From JACSRF01 sp963695505 (GTDB taxonomy: Bacteria > Chloroflexota > Anaerolineae > Promineifilales > Promineifilaceae): a stretch of DNA of 64,000 nt. Both the position numbers and the translations under genes were made by a program. The notes under the pieces were generated by a model, which had not been told where the DNA came from, made no database searches, and saw only the letters and a program-made list of their open reading frames with translations. Positions 7,448 to 17,182 of this stretch are shown piece by piece. The first letter of the stretch is position 1, and each line of letters opens with the position of its first letter. The stretch is from contig CAVOGX010000015.1 in NCBI GenBank assembly GCA_963695505.1, positions 310,001 through 374,000 of the forward strand, in the 5' to 3' direction.

Positions 7448-10249
7448 TCATTCTTTTAATTCCAGCCAATTTTGCCCGACACTTGCTTCCACCTTCAATG
7501 GGACATCAAGTTTGAAGGCATTGGTCATAATTTCTATCATAAGAGGTTTGATAACCGCCAATTCTTCTTCCGGAACTTCTAGCAACAGTTCATCGTGAAC
7601 CTGGAGCAGCATCTGCGACCTGTAGCCGCCGTCGTGTAAAGCATTGTGCAGGCGCAACATGGCGATTTTGATGATATCCGCAGCGGTACCCTGAATCGGA
7701 TGGTTAATCGCCTCGCGCTCGGCCCGCAGCCACGCCTGGCGGTTACTGCCGCTCATCTGCCCCCGGAAAACCGGGAAATATCGCCGTCTTCCCAATAACG
7801 TTTCCACATACCCCTGCTTTTTTGCTTTTTCTTTTGTGCTATCAAGAAAGCGGCGGATGCCAGGAAATCGACCAAAATACTCCTTGATATAATTTTCTGC
7901 CTCTGCCAGCGTCAGTTCAGAATCACGCGCTAACCGAAATGCGCCCATGCCGTAAATCAGTCCAAAGTTGACTGCCTTGGCGAAGCGGCGCTGGTTGTAA
8001 GTCACCTCATCGAGGTTTATGCCATACACGGCCGCTGCTGTGGTGCGGTGAATGTCCTGATCCTGTCGAAAAGCCTCCAGCAGCGCTTCATCCTGGCTGG
8101 CGTGAGCTAAAATGCGCAGTTCCACCTGCGAATAATCTGCCGCCAGGAACTGCCAGCCCGGACGAGCGACAAAGCCTCGGCGAATTTGTTGGCCAACCTC
8201 GCTGCGAATGGGAATGTTCTGTAAATTGGGGTTGCTGCTGGCTAACCGCCCGGTTATTGCGCCTGTTTGATTAAAACTTGTGTGCAGGCGGCCTGTTTCC
8301 GGGTTTGCCAACATGGGCAGTGCGTCGACGTAAGTGCTTTTTAGCTTACCTAATTCGCGATACTCCATAATGAGTTTGATAATTCCGGATGGGTCTGCGC
8401 TTTTCAAACTTTCCAATACGGAAACGGCCGTAGAGTAGTATCCGCTGCTTGTTTTGCGCAGGCCTTCTGTGGGCAGCCCCAATTTTTTGAACAGGATGTC
8501 GCTCATCTGCTGCGTTGAATTAATATTGAAAGGTTCACCAGCAATTTCGTGAATTTCTTTTTCTAAAGCAACCAATCGTGCATCCAGATCTTGGGACATT
8601 TGGCGGAAAAACTGCCGGTCTATGCCTACACCTGCCTGCTCCATATCCGCTAAAACAGGGATAAGGGGCATTTCAATTTCCAATATCTTCTCTAACCCCT
8701 TCTCGCGGATTTCGTTGCGCAAAGGTTCAACCAGGCGCAAAGTCATATCGGCATCAGCCGCCCCGTAAGGCGCCGCATCTTCAATAGGTACTTCCGCGAA
8801 GTTCTTTTGCGCCTTGCCTTTGCCAATTAACTGGCTTATTTCCGTCATTTCGATGCCCAAACGATGGAAAGTCAGGTCTTTTAAGCCTTTGTGCTTGCTG
8901 CCAGGGTCGGTCAGCCATTCGGCAATCATGGTGTCAAAAAAGATGGGGGCTACCCGCAAACCATGGCGCTCGAAGACCGTGTAATCATATTTGGCATTGT
9001 GCGCTACTTTGGGAATGTCGGGGCTGGTTAAGGGCACGCTCAGGGCTTCTCGGACCTGTTTCCAGGAAAGTTGGTCAGAAGTCCGCTGAACCTTGCCGGC
9101 AAACAAGGAAAGTTGACCAGAAGTTGTCTGAGCCGCGTTATCGATGTGGTTGATAGGGATGTAATAACCGACTGGCGGGTTCACAGCCAGACAAATGCCC
9201 ACAATTTCAGCTTGCATGGTATCAAGGCTGGTCGTTTCCACGTCAAAGCTGATCATTTTGGCCTTGTTCAGCTCGGTCACTAACTGTTTGAGCTGGGCTT
9301 CCGTACGCACAATTTTGGTTTCGGTAAGCTGGTGAGCAGCAGGTTGAACAAGGGTAACGGCCGTTTCTCCATCCTGCACCTTCTCTAACAGCATGCTGGT
9401 CAAGGAGCGAAACTCCAATTCCTGAAACAAGGACAACACGCCTCGCGCCTCAAAATCGTGGGTGACGCAAGCCTCTAAATCTAGATTAATTGGTGCATCA
9501 GTAATGATTTGGGCTAATTTTTGGCTTAGGTAAGCGCTGTCCCGACCTTCGGCCAGCTTTTTACCCATGGCGCCCTTGATATCGTCCAGGTTGGCGTAGA
9601 TCTTGTCCAGGGTATCATATTCAGCCAGAAGCTTAACGGCCGTTTTCTGCCCCACGCCGCGCACTCCGGGAATGTTATCACTGGAGTCGCCTACCAACGC
9701 TTTGTAATCTACCACCTGGTCAGGACGAACCCCCAGTTTCTCAAAAACGGCCGTTTCATCATACACTTCTGCCGGCTGGCTGCTCCGCGTGGGCAGTTCC
9801 ACCCGCGTGTTTTCATCCACCAACTGTAACAAATCTCTGTCGCCAGTAATGATATGTACCGGAACCTGCTGCTGCTTTGCGTGCCTTGCCACAGTACCCA
9901 GTACGTCATCTGCTTCGTACCCCTCCAGCTCTAAAATGGGGATGTTTAATGCCTCAACAACTTCTTTGATGCGCTCAATTTGCAATGACAGTTCATCAGG
10001 CATCTTCTCGCGGGTCCCTTTATACTCCGAAAAAATTTCGTCGCGAAACGTAGCTCCGACATCAAAGCTGACGGCCAGGTACGCTGGTGGGCTTGAGCTA
10101 AGAATTAACTCTAGCAGCGTGCGCGTGAAACCATAAGTAGCATTGGTAGGCTCACCAGTTTTTGTCGTAAATGATTCTAAGGGGAGGGCATAAAACATGC
10201 GGTAAGCCAGCGCGTGGCCGTCAATCAGAACAAGTTTTTGTGTACTCAT
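7448..10249 (-). CDS. polA: DNA polymerase I
   Basis: 933 residues, full length. The N-terminal third is the 5'-3' exonuclease/flap domain (LIDGHALAYR, GDRDLLQLV, GVGQKTA helix-hairpin-helix). The middle holds a proofreading domain with all three exonuclease motifs intact: DVETTSLD, NAKYD and YGAADAD. The C-terminal third is the family A polymerase (AADYSQVELR motif A, RRFAKAVNFGLIYG motif B, QVHDELLLE motif C). It fills gaps and removes primers in replication and repair. An active 3'-5' site is notable because several bacterial PolA proteins lack it. It reads through intact despite containing several copies of the ACGGCCGT palindrome. Confidence 0.97.
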   Translation of the reverse strand: MSTQKLVLIDGHALAYRMFYALPLESFTTKTGEPTNATYGFTRTLLELILSSSPPAYLAVSFDVGATFRDEIFSEYKGTREKMPDELSLQIERIKEVVEALNIPILELEGYEADDVLGTVARHAKQQQVPVHIITGDRDLLQLVDENTRVELPTRSSQPAEVYDETAVFEKLGVRPDQVVDYKALVGDSSDNIPGVRGVGQKTAVKLLAEYDTLDKIYANLDDIKGAMGKKLAEGRDSAYLSQKLAQIITDAPINLDLEACVTHDFEARGVLSLFQELEFRSLTSMLLEKVQDGETAVTLVQPAAHQLTETKIVRTEAQLKQLVTELNKAKMISFDVETTSLDTMQAEIVGICLAVNPPVGYYIPINHIDNAAQTTSGQLSLFAGKVQRTSDQLSWKQVREALSVPLTSPDIPKVAHNAKYDYTVFERHGLRVAPIFFDTMIAEWLTDPGSKHKGLKDLTFHRLGIEMTEISQLIGKGKAQKNFAEVPIEDAAPYGAADADMTLRLVEPLRNEIREKGLEKILEIEMPLIPVLADMEQAGVGIDRQFFRQMSQDLDARLVALEKEIHEIAGEPFNINSTQQMSDILFKKLGLPTEGLRKTSSGYYSTAVSVLESLKSADPSGIIKLIMEYRELGKLKSTYVDALPMLANPETGRLHTSFNQTGAITGRLASSNPNLQNIPIRSEVGQQIRRGFVARPGWQFLAADYSQVELRILAHASQDEALLEAFRQDQDIHRTTAAAVYGINLDEVTYNQRRFAKAVNFGLIYGMGAFRLARDSELTLAEAENYIKEYFGRFPGIRRFLDSTKEKAKKQGYVETLLGRRRYFPVFRGQMSGSNRQAWLRAEREAINHPIQGTAADIIKIAMLRLHNALHDGGYRSQMLLQVHDELLLEVPEEELAVIKPLMIEIMTNAFKLDVPLKVEASVGQNWLELKE

Positions 10250-10255
10250 GGAGCA

Positions 10256-10261
10256 ATTATA
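10256..10261 (-). promoter_or_regulatory. -10 box immediately before polA (possible leaderless transcript)
   Basis: On the minus strand TATAAT ends six bases before the polA ATG (10249) with no Shine-Dalgarno sequence between them. A start about seven bases downstream would fall at or beside the ATG, giving a leaderless mRNA. A weak TTACTG lies 15 bases upstream as a -35. Confidence 0.4.
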
Positions 10262-10371
10262 ACAGGTATCAGCGATCAGTAAGCAGGAAATGCCAAACGG
10301 CCTACGGCGGTTTAGCTAATACAAATTTACAAATATCGAAGGGGAATGTGCTGGCCAAAACAAAATAACGG

Positions 10372-11547
10372 CTATGCAGCAGTGGATTTATCCGTTTCCA
10401 AGAAGAGATTGAGTTCCGCAGCGGAAAGGGGCTCATTCGCTTCCGTAGCGTAATAGCCCGTTTCCCACAAGTTCGTAGGCACACCATATTCCTGCTGTAT
10501 GATGTTCTCTGAGCCATTTTTAAACAAATAAGACGCCCACAAACTGTCCTTCGCCGGAGGGCACAGCACCACCAGATGCACCAGGTCGGGCTGCACGGCG
10601 TTATGGGCAAGCACGCAGGCATTCGCTGCAGCCAGACGCTCAAAAACGCGCCGCATGGGGATAATGAGGGATTGGGGCAACGGCCGTAATGGCCGCCAAA
10701 CAATGGCATAAGAGCGCCGCTTCCCCAGCAAGCCGGTATCAATTTTCGTTTCTTCTTCTTCCACATTGACCCGGCCCAACAAAGCCTCCAGCAGGGTTGA
10801 GGAAAGTTTTTCAGCGCGCAGGCGCAGCTCTCGCAACGGGGTTTCAGGTACAGCCAAAAAGGTAAGCAGGTAATTTTCCATCACTACCCGCGTGTACAAA
10901 AGCACGTCATCAGTGCGCGAAGGCAGCGGCGCAAACTGAATCTGTACCGGACCGCGTTCCTGGTTGCCATCCCCACCAGATTGTTTGGCAACGCTGGCCA
11001 CTTCTTCTTCAGACATTTCTCCCCAATGGGCCAGCGGGTTTGCACCCTGACTAAATACGACGCCCTGGACCAAATGTCCCAGGTTAGCCCGTTGCAAAAC
11101 AGAAACCAAGACGGCCGTATCAATTTCTCTGCTTTTTACTGGCAGGCCATTTTTACCGGCCGCCCCTTTAACCCACACGGGCTGCTTTAAGGCTGCTTTC
11201 AAAACCGGGCGTAAATCCATCTGCATCAAGGGTTTGATAAGAATGCCCTGCATGCGATTTGCCACCGCATCCACAATGCGATACTGTGATGTTGGGACCG
11301 TTAAAATCAGACGGAGGTCTGGCTGCAGAGTACGTAGAACAGTAATCGCATCCTCATCAGCCAAGTTCACTGACAAGAAAGCAATATCCTGGTATTTGCG
11401 ATTTAGGACGCGGCGTGCGGCATCCAGATTCGGGGCAATGATGGTCGAATACGTGTCTATTTGCGCCAATTCTGAAACCAATTGCCGGGCAAACGCTTCA
11501 TCCGCGTCCAAAATTAGAACATGTTTGGTCATGGGCTTTTCTACCAT
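10372..11547 (-). CDS. Degenerate receiver domain + LC7-like domain + decayed IS200-like transposase domain
   Basis: About 391 residues from ATG 11547 (a second ATG at 11532; the frame opens at 11646). Residues 7-120 read like a response-regulator receiver (HVLILDADE, ILIKPL with Lys105), but the phospho-acceptor Asp is Ser59 (FLSVN). Residues about 140-265 resemble a Roadblock/LC7 fold; this is tentative. The last 115 residues align by eye with IS200/REP-associated Y1 transposases: YAIVW, PDLVHLVVLCPP in place of xHVHLLVxxPP, and LWETGYYA in place of LWSxGYYV. The first His of the HUH motif is Leu322 and the catalytic-Tyr position looks like Phe382, so DNA cleavage is not expected. I see no transposon ends. 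It is likely a domesticated DNA-binding or scaffold protein. Confidence 0.6.
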   Translation of the reverse strand: MVEKPMTKHVLILDADEAFARQLVSELAQIDTYSTIIAPNLDAARRVLNRKYQDIAFLSVNLADEDAITVLRTLQPDLRLILTVPTSQYRIVDAVANRMQGILIKPLMQMDLRPVLKAALKQPVWVKGAAGKNGLPVKSREIDTAVLVSVLQRANLGHLVQGVVFSQGANPLAHWGEMSEEEVASVAKQSGGDGNQERGPVQIQFAPLPSRTDDVLLYTRVVMENYLLTFLAVPETPLRELRLRAEKLSSTLLEALLGRVNVEEEETKIDTGLLGKRRSYAIVWRPLRPLPQSLIIPMRRVFERLAAANACVLAHNAVQPDLVHLVVLCPPAKDSLWASYLFKNGSENIIQQEYGVPTNLWETGYYATEANEPLSAAELNLFLETDKSTAA

Positions 11548-11690
11548 CGCCGATTCTACCCCATTTTCACATTTCAGCCTGTCAACAATTCTCCATTCAG
11601 GTGGAAGCAATTTTATTTGCTCAAAATGAGCATTTGACTGGCTCAATCATCGCTGGCAACGTCCGTTTTCGCCATAGAAGCGACGTGAAT

Positions 11691-12854
11691 TTAGGATCGG
11701 CGCTGCAAAATACGCCAGCCTACCAGGAGTAAAACCAGCACCCCAGCCGCCGCCGTCAATATGACAGCCCTGGGCATCTGGCCGCCAGCAGGTTCCTCCC
11801 GAGCAAGAGGCACGGCCGTTTCCGTAGCGGTCGGCAGCAAGGTGGGTGGAACGGCCGTAGCCGGCGTCTCTTGCGGCAAAAGCAGCACCACCAGCGGCAG
11901 ATCGTGGTCTGTTGTCTTGAAGGGCAGCCGCTCCGGGCTGGTGTCCAACCCCCAGGCGTCCGGAAAGTCGGCATTGGTATGCATGATCTCCACAGAAGCC
12001 ACCTGCGGCAGCACTGCCGGTGAAACCAATACTCCATCAATCATTTGCGATACGCCGCCATACACATAGCTGTATCGCTCTAACTCTGGCACCTGCAGCA
12101 GTACGTTAGTCAAAGCGCCGCCTTCGCCGGTCATGGCCAGCATGGGTGGCGACGCTTCGTAATCGTTGAAATCACCCAGCACAATAACGGCCATTTCCGG
12201 GTCTTGGTCCAGCTTTTCCGCCACCAGCCCATTTACAAACACCGCCTGAGCCATGCGCCAGACTGCCGTTTCCGCCTCACCCTCCCGCTTGGACTTGAAA
12301 TGATTTACCAAGAAAGTAAAGGGCTGCCCCTCCACTAGGGCGGCCATCTCCAGTGGTGGGCGGGAAAACAGCGGCGACTGCCCCGCCGCGCAGTTGGCTG
12401 TGGGATCGCTCACGCCAGTGGCTACGGCCGTACAACCCTGCCGCAATTGCACCGCCTGCACCTGCACCCGGCGCGAATCCACCATAAACGCCACGTCAAT
12501 GCCCCGGCCGTCCACGCTGTCACGATGCACGACGGTATAAGCAAACCCGCAATCGGAACGCACTCGCGCCGCCAGCGCCTCCAGCAGCCCCGCATTCTCT
12601 ACTTCCTGCACACCCACCACCGTGGGGCAGCCCAGCACCTGCACCAGCGCGCTGGCCAGTTTAATCTGCTTCCCCTCTAATTCCGCGGCGGTCGGTTTGG
12701 GTTCGGCGTCGTCCCCAGTGTCGTCGACGGAGTCGAAGTAATTTTCCATGTTGAAGCTGGCTATGCTGAATTGGTTAGAAGCAAGAACAGGCGGTGTCGG
12801 CAAAGGTGGTGGGGCAACGGCCGTTACCGCCAAAGCTGCCCCATCCTGCTGCAC
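11691..12854 (-). pseudogene. Secreted ExeM-like nuclease, C-terminal fragment (EEP domain + membrane anchor)
   Basis: Third reading-frame segment of one broken gene (11691-14180). It carries an endonuclease/exonuclease/phosphatase domain (FSIASFNMENYFD, VGVQEVEN, VNHFKSK, VLGDFNDYE, TTDHDLPLV), then a Thr/Pro linker and a C-terminal transmembrane helix with a basic tail. The enzyme should cleave DNA or phosphodiesters outside the cell while anchored to the membrane. The true frame continues upstream through VNGLVGPLIYNFDQYKLV and meets the middle segment at a GG run near 12905. Removing one base there joins them. The catalytic residues appear intact, so the gene may be functional if the indels are sequencing errors. 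Confidence 0.75.
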
Positions 12855-12867
12855 CAGCTTGTACTGG

Positions 12868-13380
12868 TCAAAATTGTAAATTAGCGGGCCAACCAGTCCG
12901 TTTACCGTATCTCCCTACCTGCACCACGGGGAAGCCGGTGCAATCCACGTCGCTGGTATGCAAAATGGGCAGCACCTCGCCAATGGGGTCGGCCAGTTGG
13001 CGGCGAAAAATGCGGGCCGCGGTCATGCTTTCAGTGACCACCGAGAATCCACAACCGCCAAAGGTTGGCCCTACCACCCGCGCCTCTCCGGCTACGGCCA
13101 CGCGCATGCTTTCCAGCGGTTCAAAATAGGCAGCTAACGCTTCATTTGCAGCAGGAGGATCGATGAAGATAGGGTCTGGCAGGGGCACGTTGTCAGCTTC
13201 GCGCTGAATTTGCAGCCCGTTGTCGTCTAGCTCGGTGAAGCCAAAGAACTCGGTGACCTGCCCCGTCACCCGCACCTGATCACCATTGGGCAAAGGACGG
13301 CCGTTCCCGCCCCAAAAAGATAGCCATGCCATCAGAAGTAGCCGGGTCGCCATCTTCATAACCGGGCAAATCTTGCACAA
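12868..13380 (-). pseudogene. Secreted ExeM-like nuclease, middle fragment
   Basis: Middle segment of the same gene. Real homologous sequence begins at GGNGRPLPNGDQVRVTGQV (near 13305) and runs through an OB-like domain (TEFFGFTELDD, VVGPTFGGCGFSV) to VVQVGRYG near 12910. The first 25 residues of the open frame (MCKICPVMK...) are out of frame. The correct frame there reads VTYYTLFVQDLPGYEDGDP, as in nuclease precursors. Shifts occur at a C run at 13310-13313, beside an ACGGCCGT palindrome, and near 12905. Both are repaired by removing one base. Confidence 0.7.
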
Positions 13381-14180
13381 AGAGGGTGTAATAGGTGACG
13401 CCGGCTCGTGTTGCGGTCCTCGTAAAAGCCGGTCACCACCCCGCGAAAAGTTACCACCTGGTTAATCAGCGGAGACACGTCCGCCTGCCCCTGAATAGCG
13501 CCAATGGGCGGCAAGGTCTCCACTTCGGCAGGGTTCAGCGGCGCGGCACATTCCCCTTCGAATGAGACCACGCCGGGAGTGGGCGTTTGCTGCGGCTGCC
13601 AGTCGGCGGCGGTGTCGGTGTCGCAGTTGGCCGGCACGCGGGCAATGCTCTGGCCGCGCAGCACCCCCGCCACAGATGGGATGAAAACGGCGGTACTGTC
13701 CCCATACCCCACCCTGTCCACGCGTACATTGTCCCCGTCGAGCAGCAGCACTTCGTCCCCGTCATTGGCCAAAGCGATGTCGCCGGTTGCCCAAACCAGG
13801 TAGCGGCGCATGTCGGGCACGTTGGGGTCGCTGTCCGCTATTTCGTAGTCGGGATTCTGCCCAAACAAGGCGCGGAAGCCGGTGGCAGTTTGCGCCACCA
13901 CGATGACCTGCCCCGCCTGAGCCACCGCCCCCTCGTGAAAACGCACCGCGCCTTCACCGCCGCCCAGGCTCTCTTCGTCGCTAAGCTTCACATCGCTCAG
14001 GTCTACGGCCATACTACCCAGGTTGACCAGCTCTATCCACTCTTCTGCGGCGTCATCCCCGGGCGTGTCGTAATAAATTTCGCTCAGGCGCAAGGCGGAA
14101 ACGGCCGTTTGCCCTTGCACCGGCCTACCCAACCCTGCAACCAATCCCACCATCACCAGCCAAACCAACCTTTTACGCAT
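13356..14180 (-). pseudogene. Secreted ExeM-like nuclease, N-terminal fragment (signal peptide + lamin-tail domain)
   Basis: N-terminal segment: Sec signal peptide (MRKRLVWLVMVGLVAGLG...), then a lamin-tail domain of about 120 residues (LRLSEIYYDTPGDDAAEEWIEL, ALANDGDEVLLLD), the usual N-terminal module of bacterial ExeM/NucH-like extracellular nucleases. The frame is lost near 13403 after VVTGFYEDRNTS. Deleting one base in a GG/CC pair gives GVTYYTLFVQDLPGY and continues into the middle segment. The whole gene would encode about 820 residues. It is transcribed away from the nitrilase gene at 14279, with which it shares a 98-base intergenic region. Confidence 0.75.
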
Positions 14181-14278
14181 TTCGCAGCCCCTTTATATCC
14201 GGATTCACACCAGCCATTATAACGGGGAATGGGGAAGAAAAAGTAGGGAAAACGGCCGTTTCCTGCTACCATTCCGCC

Positions 14279-15241
14279 ATGAATGAAAATTTCCCGCAAG
14301 TCAAAACGGCCGTCATACAGGCAGCCCCCATCCTCTTTGACCGTAAAGCCACCGTTGTCAAAGCCATCCAGCTCATTAATCAGGCTGCTGGCGAGGGCGC
14401 CCAGCTCATGCTCTTTCCGGAAGCCTTCATCCCCGCCTACCCGCGCGGACTTAGCTTTGGCATGGTTGTAGGCAGCCGCAGCCCAGAGGGGCGGCACATC
14501 TGGCAGCGGTATTGGGCTAACAGCGTGGACGTCCCTGGCCCCATTACAGCACAATTGGGCGAAGCCGCCCGCACCACCAATGCATATGTGGTGATAGGCG
14601 TCGTGGAGCGAGACACCCGGTACAGCGGGGGCACCCTTTTTTGCACCATGCTCTATTTCGGGCCAGACGGCGCGCTGCTGGGTAAGCATCGCAAGCTCAA
14701 GCCTACGGGCAGCGAGCGCCTCATTTGGGGGGAAGGAGACGGCAGCACCCTCACCGTTCTAGATACCCCCTTGGGCAAAATAGGCGGCCTCATCTGCTGG
14801 GAGAATTACATGCCCCTGGCGCGTATGGCTCTCTATGGCAAAGGCGTAGATATTTACCTGGCACCCACGGCTGACTCCCGGGATACCTGGCAGGCTACCT
14901 TGCAGCACATTGCCTGCGAAGGGCGCTGCTTTGTGCTGGGCTGCAACCAGTTTGTGACCAAAGAAATGTATCCCTCTGACTTACCTGGCCTGGCCGACCT
15001 GGACAATCAGCCAGAAATTATGTGTCGCGGTGGCAGTACTATCATTTCACCACTGGGGGAAGTGCTGGCCGGGCCGTTGTATAATCAGGAGGGGATTTTA
15101 TATGCCTCGCTGGACATGGCCGAAGTGGTAAGGGGCAAGCTGGATTTTGACGTGGTAGGCCATTACAACAGGCCAGACGTATTTCAGCTAACAATTAACG
15201 AGTCAGTAACCCAGCCGGTGACGGCGCGGCCAGGAAAGTAG
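14279..15241 (+). CDS. Nitrilase (carbon-nitrogen hydrolase, branch 1)
   Basis: 320 residues, typical nitrilase size. The catalytic triad is visible: Glu48 (LFPEAFIPAYPRG), Lys139 (HRKLKPT) and Cys173 (GLICWENYMPL). The CWENYMP signature belongs to true nitrilases, which hydrolyse R-CN to the carboxylic acid and ammonia, rather than to amidases of the superfamily. There is no signal peptide, so it should be cytosolic and probably oligomeric. The natural nitrile (cyanide, arylacetonitrile or aliphatic) cannot be told. The gene is divergent from the nuclease gene. It ends 39 bases inside the convergent EamA transporter gene. Copies of ACGGCCGT lie 27 bases before the start and at 14307. Confidence 0.9.
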   Translation: MNENFPQVKTAVIQAAPILFDRKATVVKAIQLINQAAGEGAQLMLFPEAFIPAYPRGLSFGMVVGSRSPEGRHIWQRYWANSVDVPGPITAQLGEAARTTNAYVVIGVVERDTRYSGGTLFCTMLYFGPDGALLGKHRKLKPTGSERLIWGEGDGSTLTVLDTPLGKIGGLICWENYMPLARMALYGKGVDIYLAPTADSRDTWQATLQHIACEGRCFVLGCNQFVTKEMYPSDLPGLADLDNQPEIMCRGGSTIISPLGEVLAGPLYNQEGILYASLDMAEVVRGKLDFDVVGHYNRPDVFQLTINESVTQPVTARPGK

Positions 15242-16114
15242 CAGCACGCTGGCTATTACCAGCAGCGCGCCCAGCATTTGCCAGCCGTCCATTGCCTGCC
15301 CCAGCAGTAAAAAGGCCAGCAATGCCGCAAACAGCACTTCCGTTACCGAAACGATGACGGCTTCGCTGGCGGGCAGCAGGCGCAGGCTGCCGGTGTATAA
15401 GCCATACCCACCAATGGTGGTCAGCCACACCAGGGCAGCAAAGGTCAGCAGTGTGGAATTGGCTACCGGCCAGGGCAGTTCACGGCCAAACTGCACGGGG
15501 AGCAAGGCCAGCGTAGAAAAAGCAAAGACGTAAAGGATGATGGTCCATTGACTGTAGCTGCCTGCAAGTTTTTTGCCAAAGAGGGTGAAGCTGCCATAGG
15601 AAACGGCCGTTCCCACCCCTACAAGTAGTCCCGGCAGCGTTAAACCAACCGCACTCCCTGCACCGACGCGCGCAATGAGGGCCGTGCCGGTAATTGCCAG
15701 CACCATGGCCCCTACCTTGCGCCGGGTAAAAGGTTCCCGCCATAACAGCCAGCCCACCACCGCCACCAAAATCGGCGCGTTATACTGCATCACCGTGGCT
15801 GCAGGCACGCCGTTGGTCATAATGGAGACATTCCAGGTGACGTGCAGGCTGCCCATGCACAAGCCCATGCCCGCCAGCCAAGGCAAATCTTTCCGCGACA
15901 CGCGCAGTAAAGACGGTCGTATCACCACCAATCCCCCCAATATCGACAAAAAAGTCGCTAATTCACGCCAAAAAGCCAGCGTCCAGGTGGAAAGGGGTTG
16001 ATGGGAAAAGATACTATTGATAAACAGTCCCGATGTGCCCCAGCAGGCCGACGCCAGCACCGCCAGTGCCAGCCCCAGGTAACGGTCACGGTTGAGTGTG
16101 GAGGAATGTTGCAT
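15203..16114 (-). CDS. EamA/DMT-family transporter
   Basis: 303 residues with about ten hydrophobic segments in two repeated halves of five, the drug/metabolite-transporter (EamA, RhaT-like) layout. The second half has the typical ASEAVIVSVTEVLFAALLAFLLLGQ block. Proteins of this kind export amino acids, metabolites or small toxic compounds from the cytoplasm. Nothing in the sequence names the substrate. The stop lies within the end of the nitrilase gene on the other strand. A run of seven-base GGATNNN repeats lies about 30-60 bases downstream of nothing but upstream of this start, at the neighbouring ABC gene end. Confidence 0.85.
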   Translation of the reverse strand: MQHSSTLNRDRYLGLALAVLASACWGTSGLFINSIFSHQPLSTWTLAFWRELATFLSILGGLVVIRPSLLRVSRKDLPWLAGMGLCMGSLHVTWNVSIMTNGVPAATVMQYNAPILVAVVGWLLWREPFTRRKVGAMVLAITGTALIARVGAGSAVGLTLPGLLVGVGTAVSYGSFTLFGKKLAGSYSQWTIILYVFAFSTLALLPVQFGRELPWPVANSTLLTFAALVWLTTIGGYGLYTGSLRLLPASEAVIVSVTEVLFAALLAFLLLGQAMDGWQMLGALLVIASVLLLSWPRRHRLGY

Positions 16115-16145
16115 AAGTCTGGCGTGATAAGTGATGCTAGATTTA

Positions 16146-16173
16146 GGATATCGGATTTTGGATTACGGATTAT
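16146..16173. repeat. Tandem heptad repeat GGATNNN x4
   Basis: Four contiguous seven-base units GGATATC, GGATTTT, GGATTAC, GGATTAT. The last two encode the C-terminal residues and stop of the ABC exporter on the minus strand. A near-identical heptad run occurs at 38984-39011. Confidence 0.65.
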
Positions 16174-17182
16174 TGGTTACCGCTTCGCCCGTCTGCACGC
16201 GCCATAAGCTGGCATAGATGCCGTCTATCTTCAACAGTTCATCGTGGCGGCCATGCTCCCGTAAACGGCCGTTTTCCAGCACAAATATGCGGTCGGCGTG
16301 GCGCACCGTAGACAGGCGGTGGGCGATAACAATTGTTGTGCGCCCCACAATGATGCGCTCCATAGAGCGCTGGATAGCCGCCTCCGTCTCGTTGTCCACC
16401 GCCGAAGTCGCTTCGTCCAAAATCAGCACCGGTGGGTCTTTGAGCACGGCGCGAGCAATGGACAACCGCTGCCGCTGCCCGCCGGAGAGCTTCTGCCCTC
16501 GCTCGCCCACAATGGTGTCGTAGCCGTCGGGCAGCGCCATGATGAAGTCGTGAGCTTCCGCCACTTTAGCCGCGGCCACAATGTCGTCCAGCGGCGCGTC
16601 AAAGGTGCCATAGGCTATGTTTTCGCGCACCGTGCCATGAAACAAAAAGACGTCCTGGCTGACAAAGCCAATGGCGCGGCGCAAATCGGCCAGCTTCAGG
16701 TCGCGGATGTCAATGCCATCCAAGGTGATGCCCCCCTGCTGCACATCGTAAAAGCGCAGCAGCAGCTTCACCAGGGTGGTTTTGCCGGAGCCGGTGGCCC
16801 CCACCACAGCAATGGTATCCCCGGCGGGCACACGGATGGTCAAATCACGGATGACGCGAGGGGCAGAACGGCCGTTTTCGGACGGCCCACCATTTGCATA
16901 AGCATACTCAAAGCCAATATTCTCAAAGCACACCTCGCCTTCCACCCGCCCCACTGGCAGTGCCCGCGTGCCGTCCAAAATCTGCGGTTGGGTATCTAGT
17001 AAGTCCAAAATGCGCGCCGTGGAAGCCATAGCCCGCTGGTACATGTCCAGCGTATTGCCCAGGCGCGTCAGCGGCCACAGCAGCCGTTGGGTCATAAACA
17101 CCAGCACGCTGTACGCCCCCACGTTCAGCTGTCCCTTGCAGCGCCAACTGCCCGCCAAAGACCAAAATCGTGGTGAAGCCAA
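16163..17182 (-). pseudogene. ABC exporter, C-terminal fragment (end of membrane domain + ATPase)
   Basis: Second frame of a broken type IV ABC exporter. It contains the last membrane helices (LNVGAYSVLVFMTQRLLWPLTR) and a full nucleotide-binding domain: Walker A GATGSGKTT, Q-loop, signature LSGGQRQRLSIARA, Walker B VLILDEATSAVD and the H-loop IAHRLSTV. The N-terminal half is in the other frame. A single extra base in the CCC run at 17133-17135 separates the two. With CC the frame reads GGQLALQGQLNVGAYS and the protein has about 608 residues, a normal homodimeric exporter half. All catalytic motifs are intact, which suggests a sequencing error or very recent mutation. Confidence 0.85.

Noticed and set aside
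10372..11547. A mobile IS200/IS605 element
   Set aside because: The domain lacks the catalytic His and probably Tyr, is fused to other domains, and has no left or right end hairpins.
14153..14689. A minus-strand open frame opposite the nitrilase start
   Set aside because: Composition and lack of motifs mark it as a shadow; the nitrilase triad on the plus strand is decisive.
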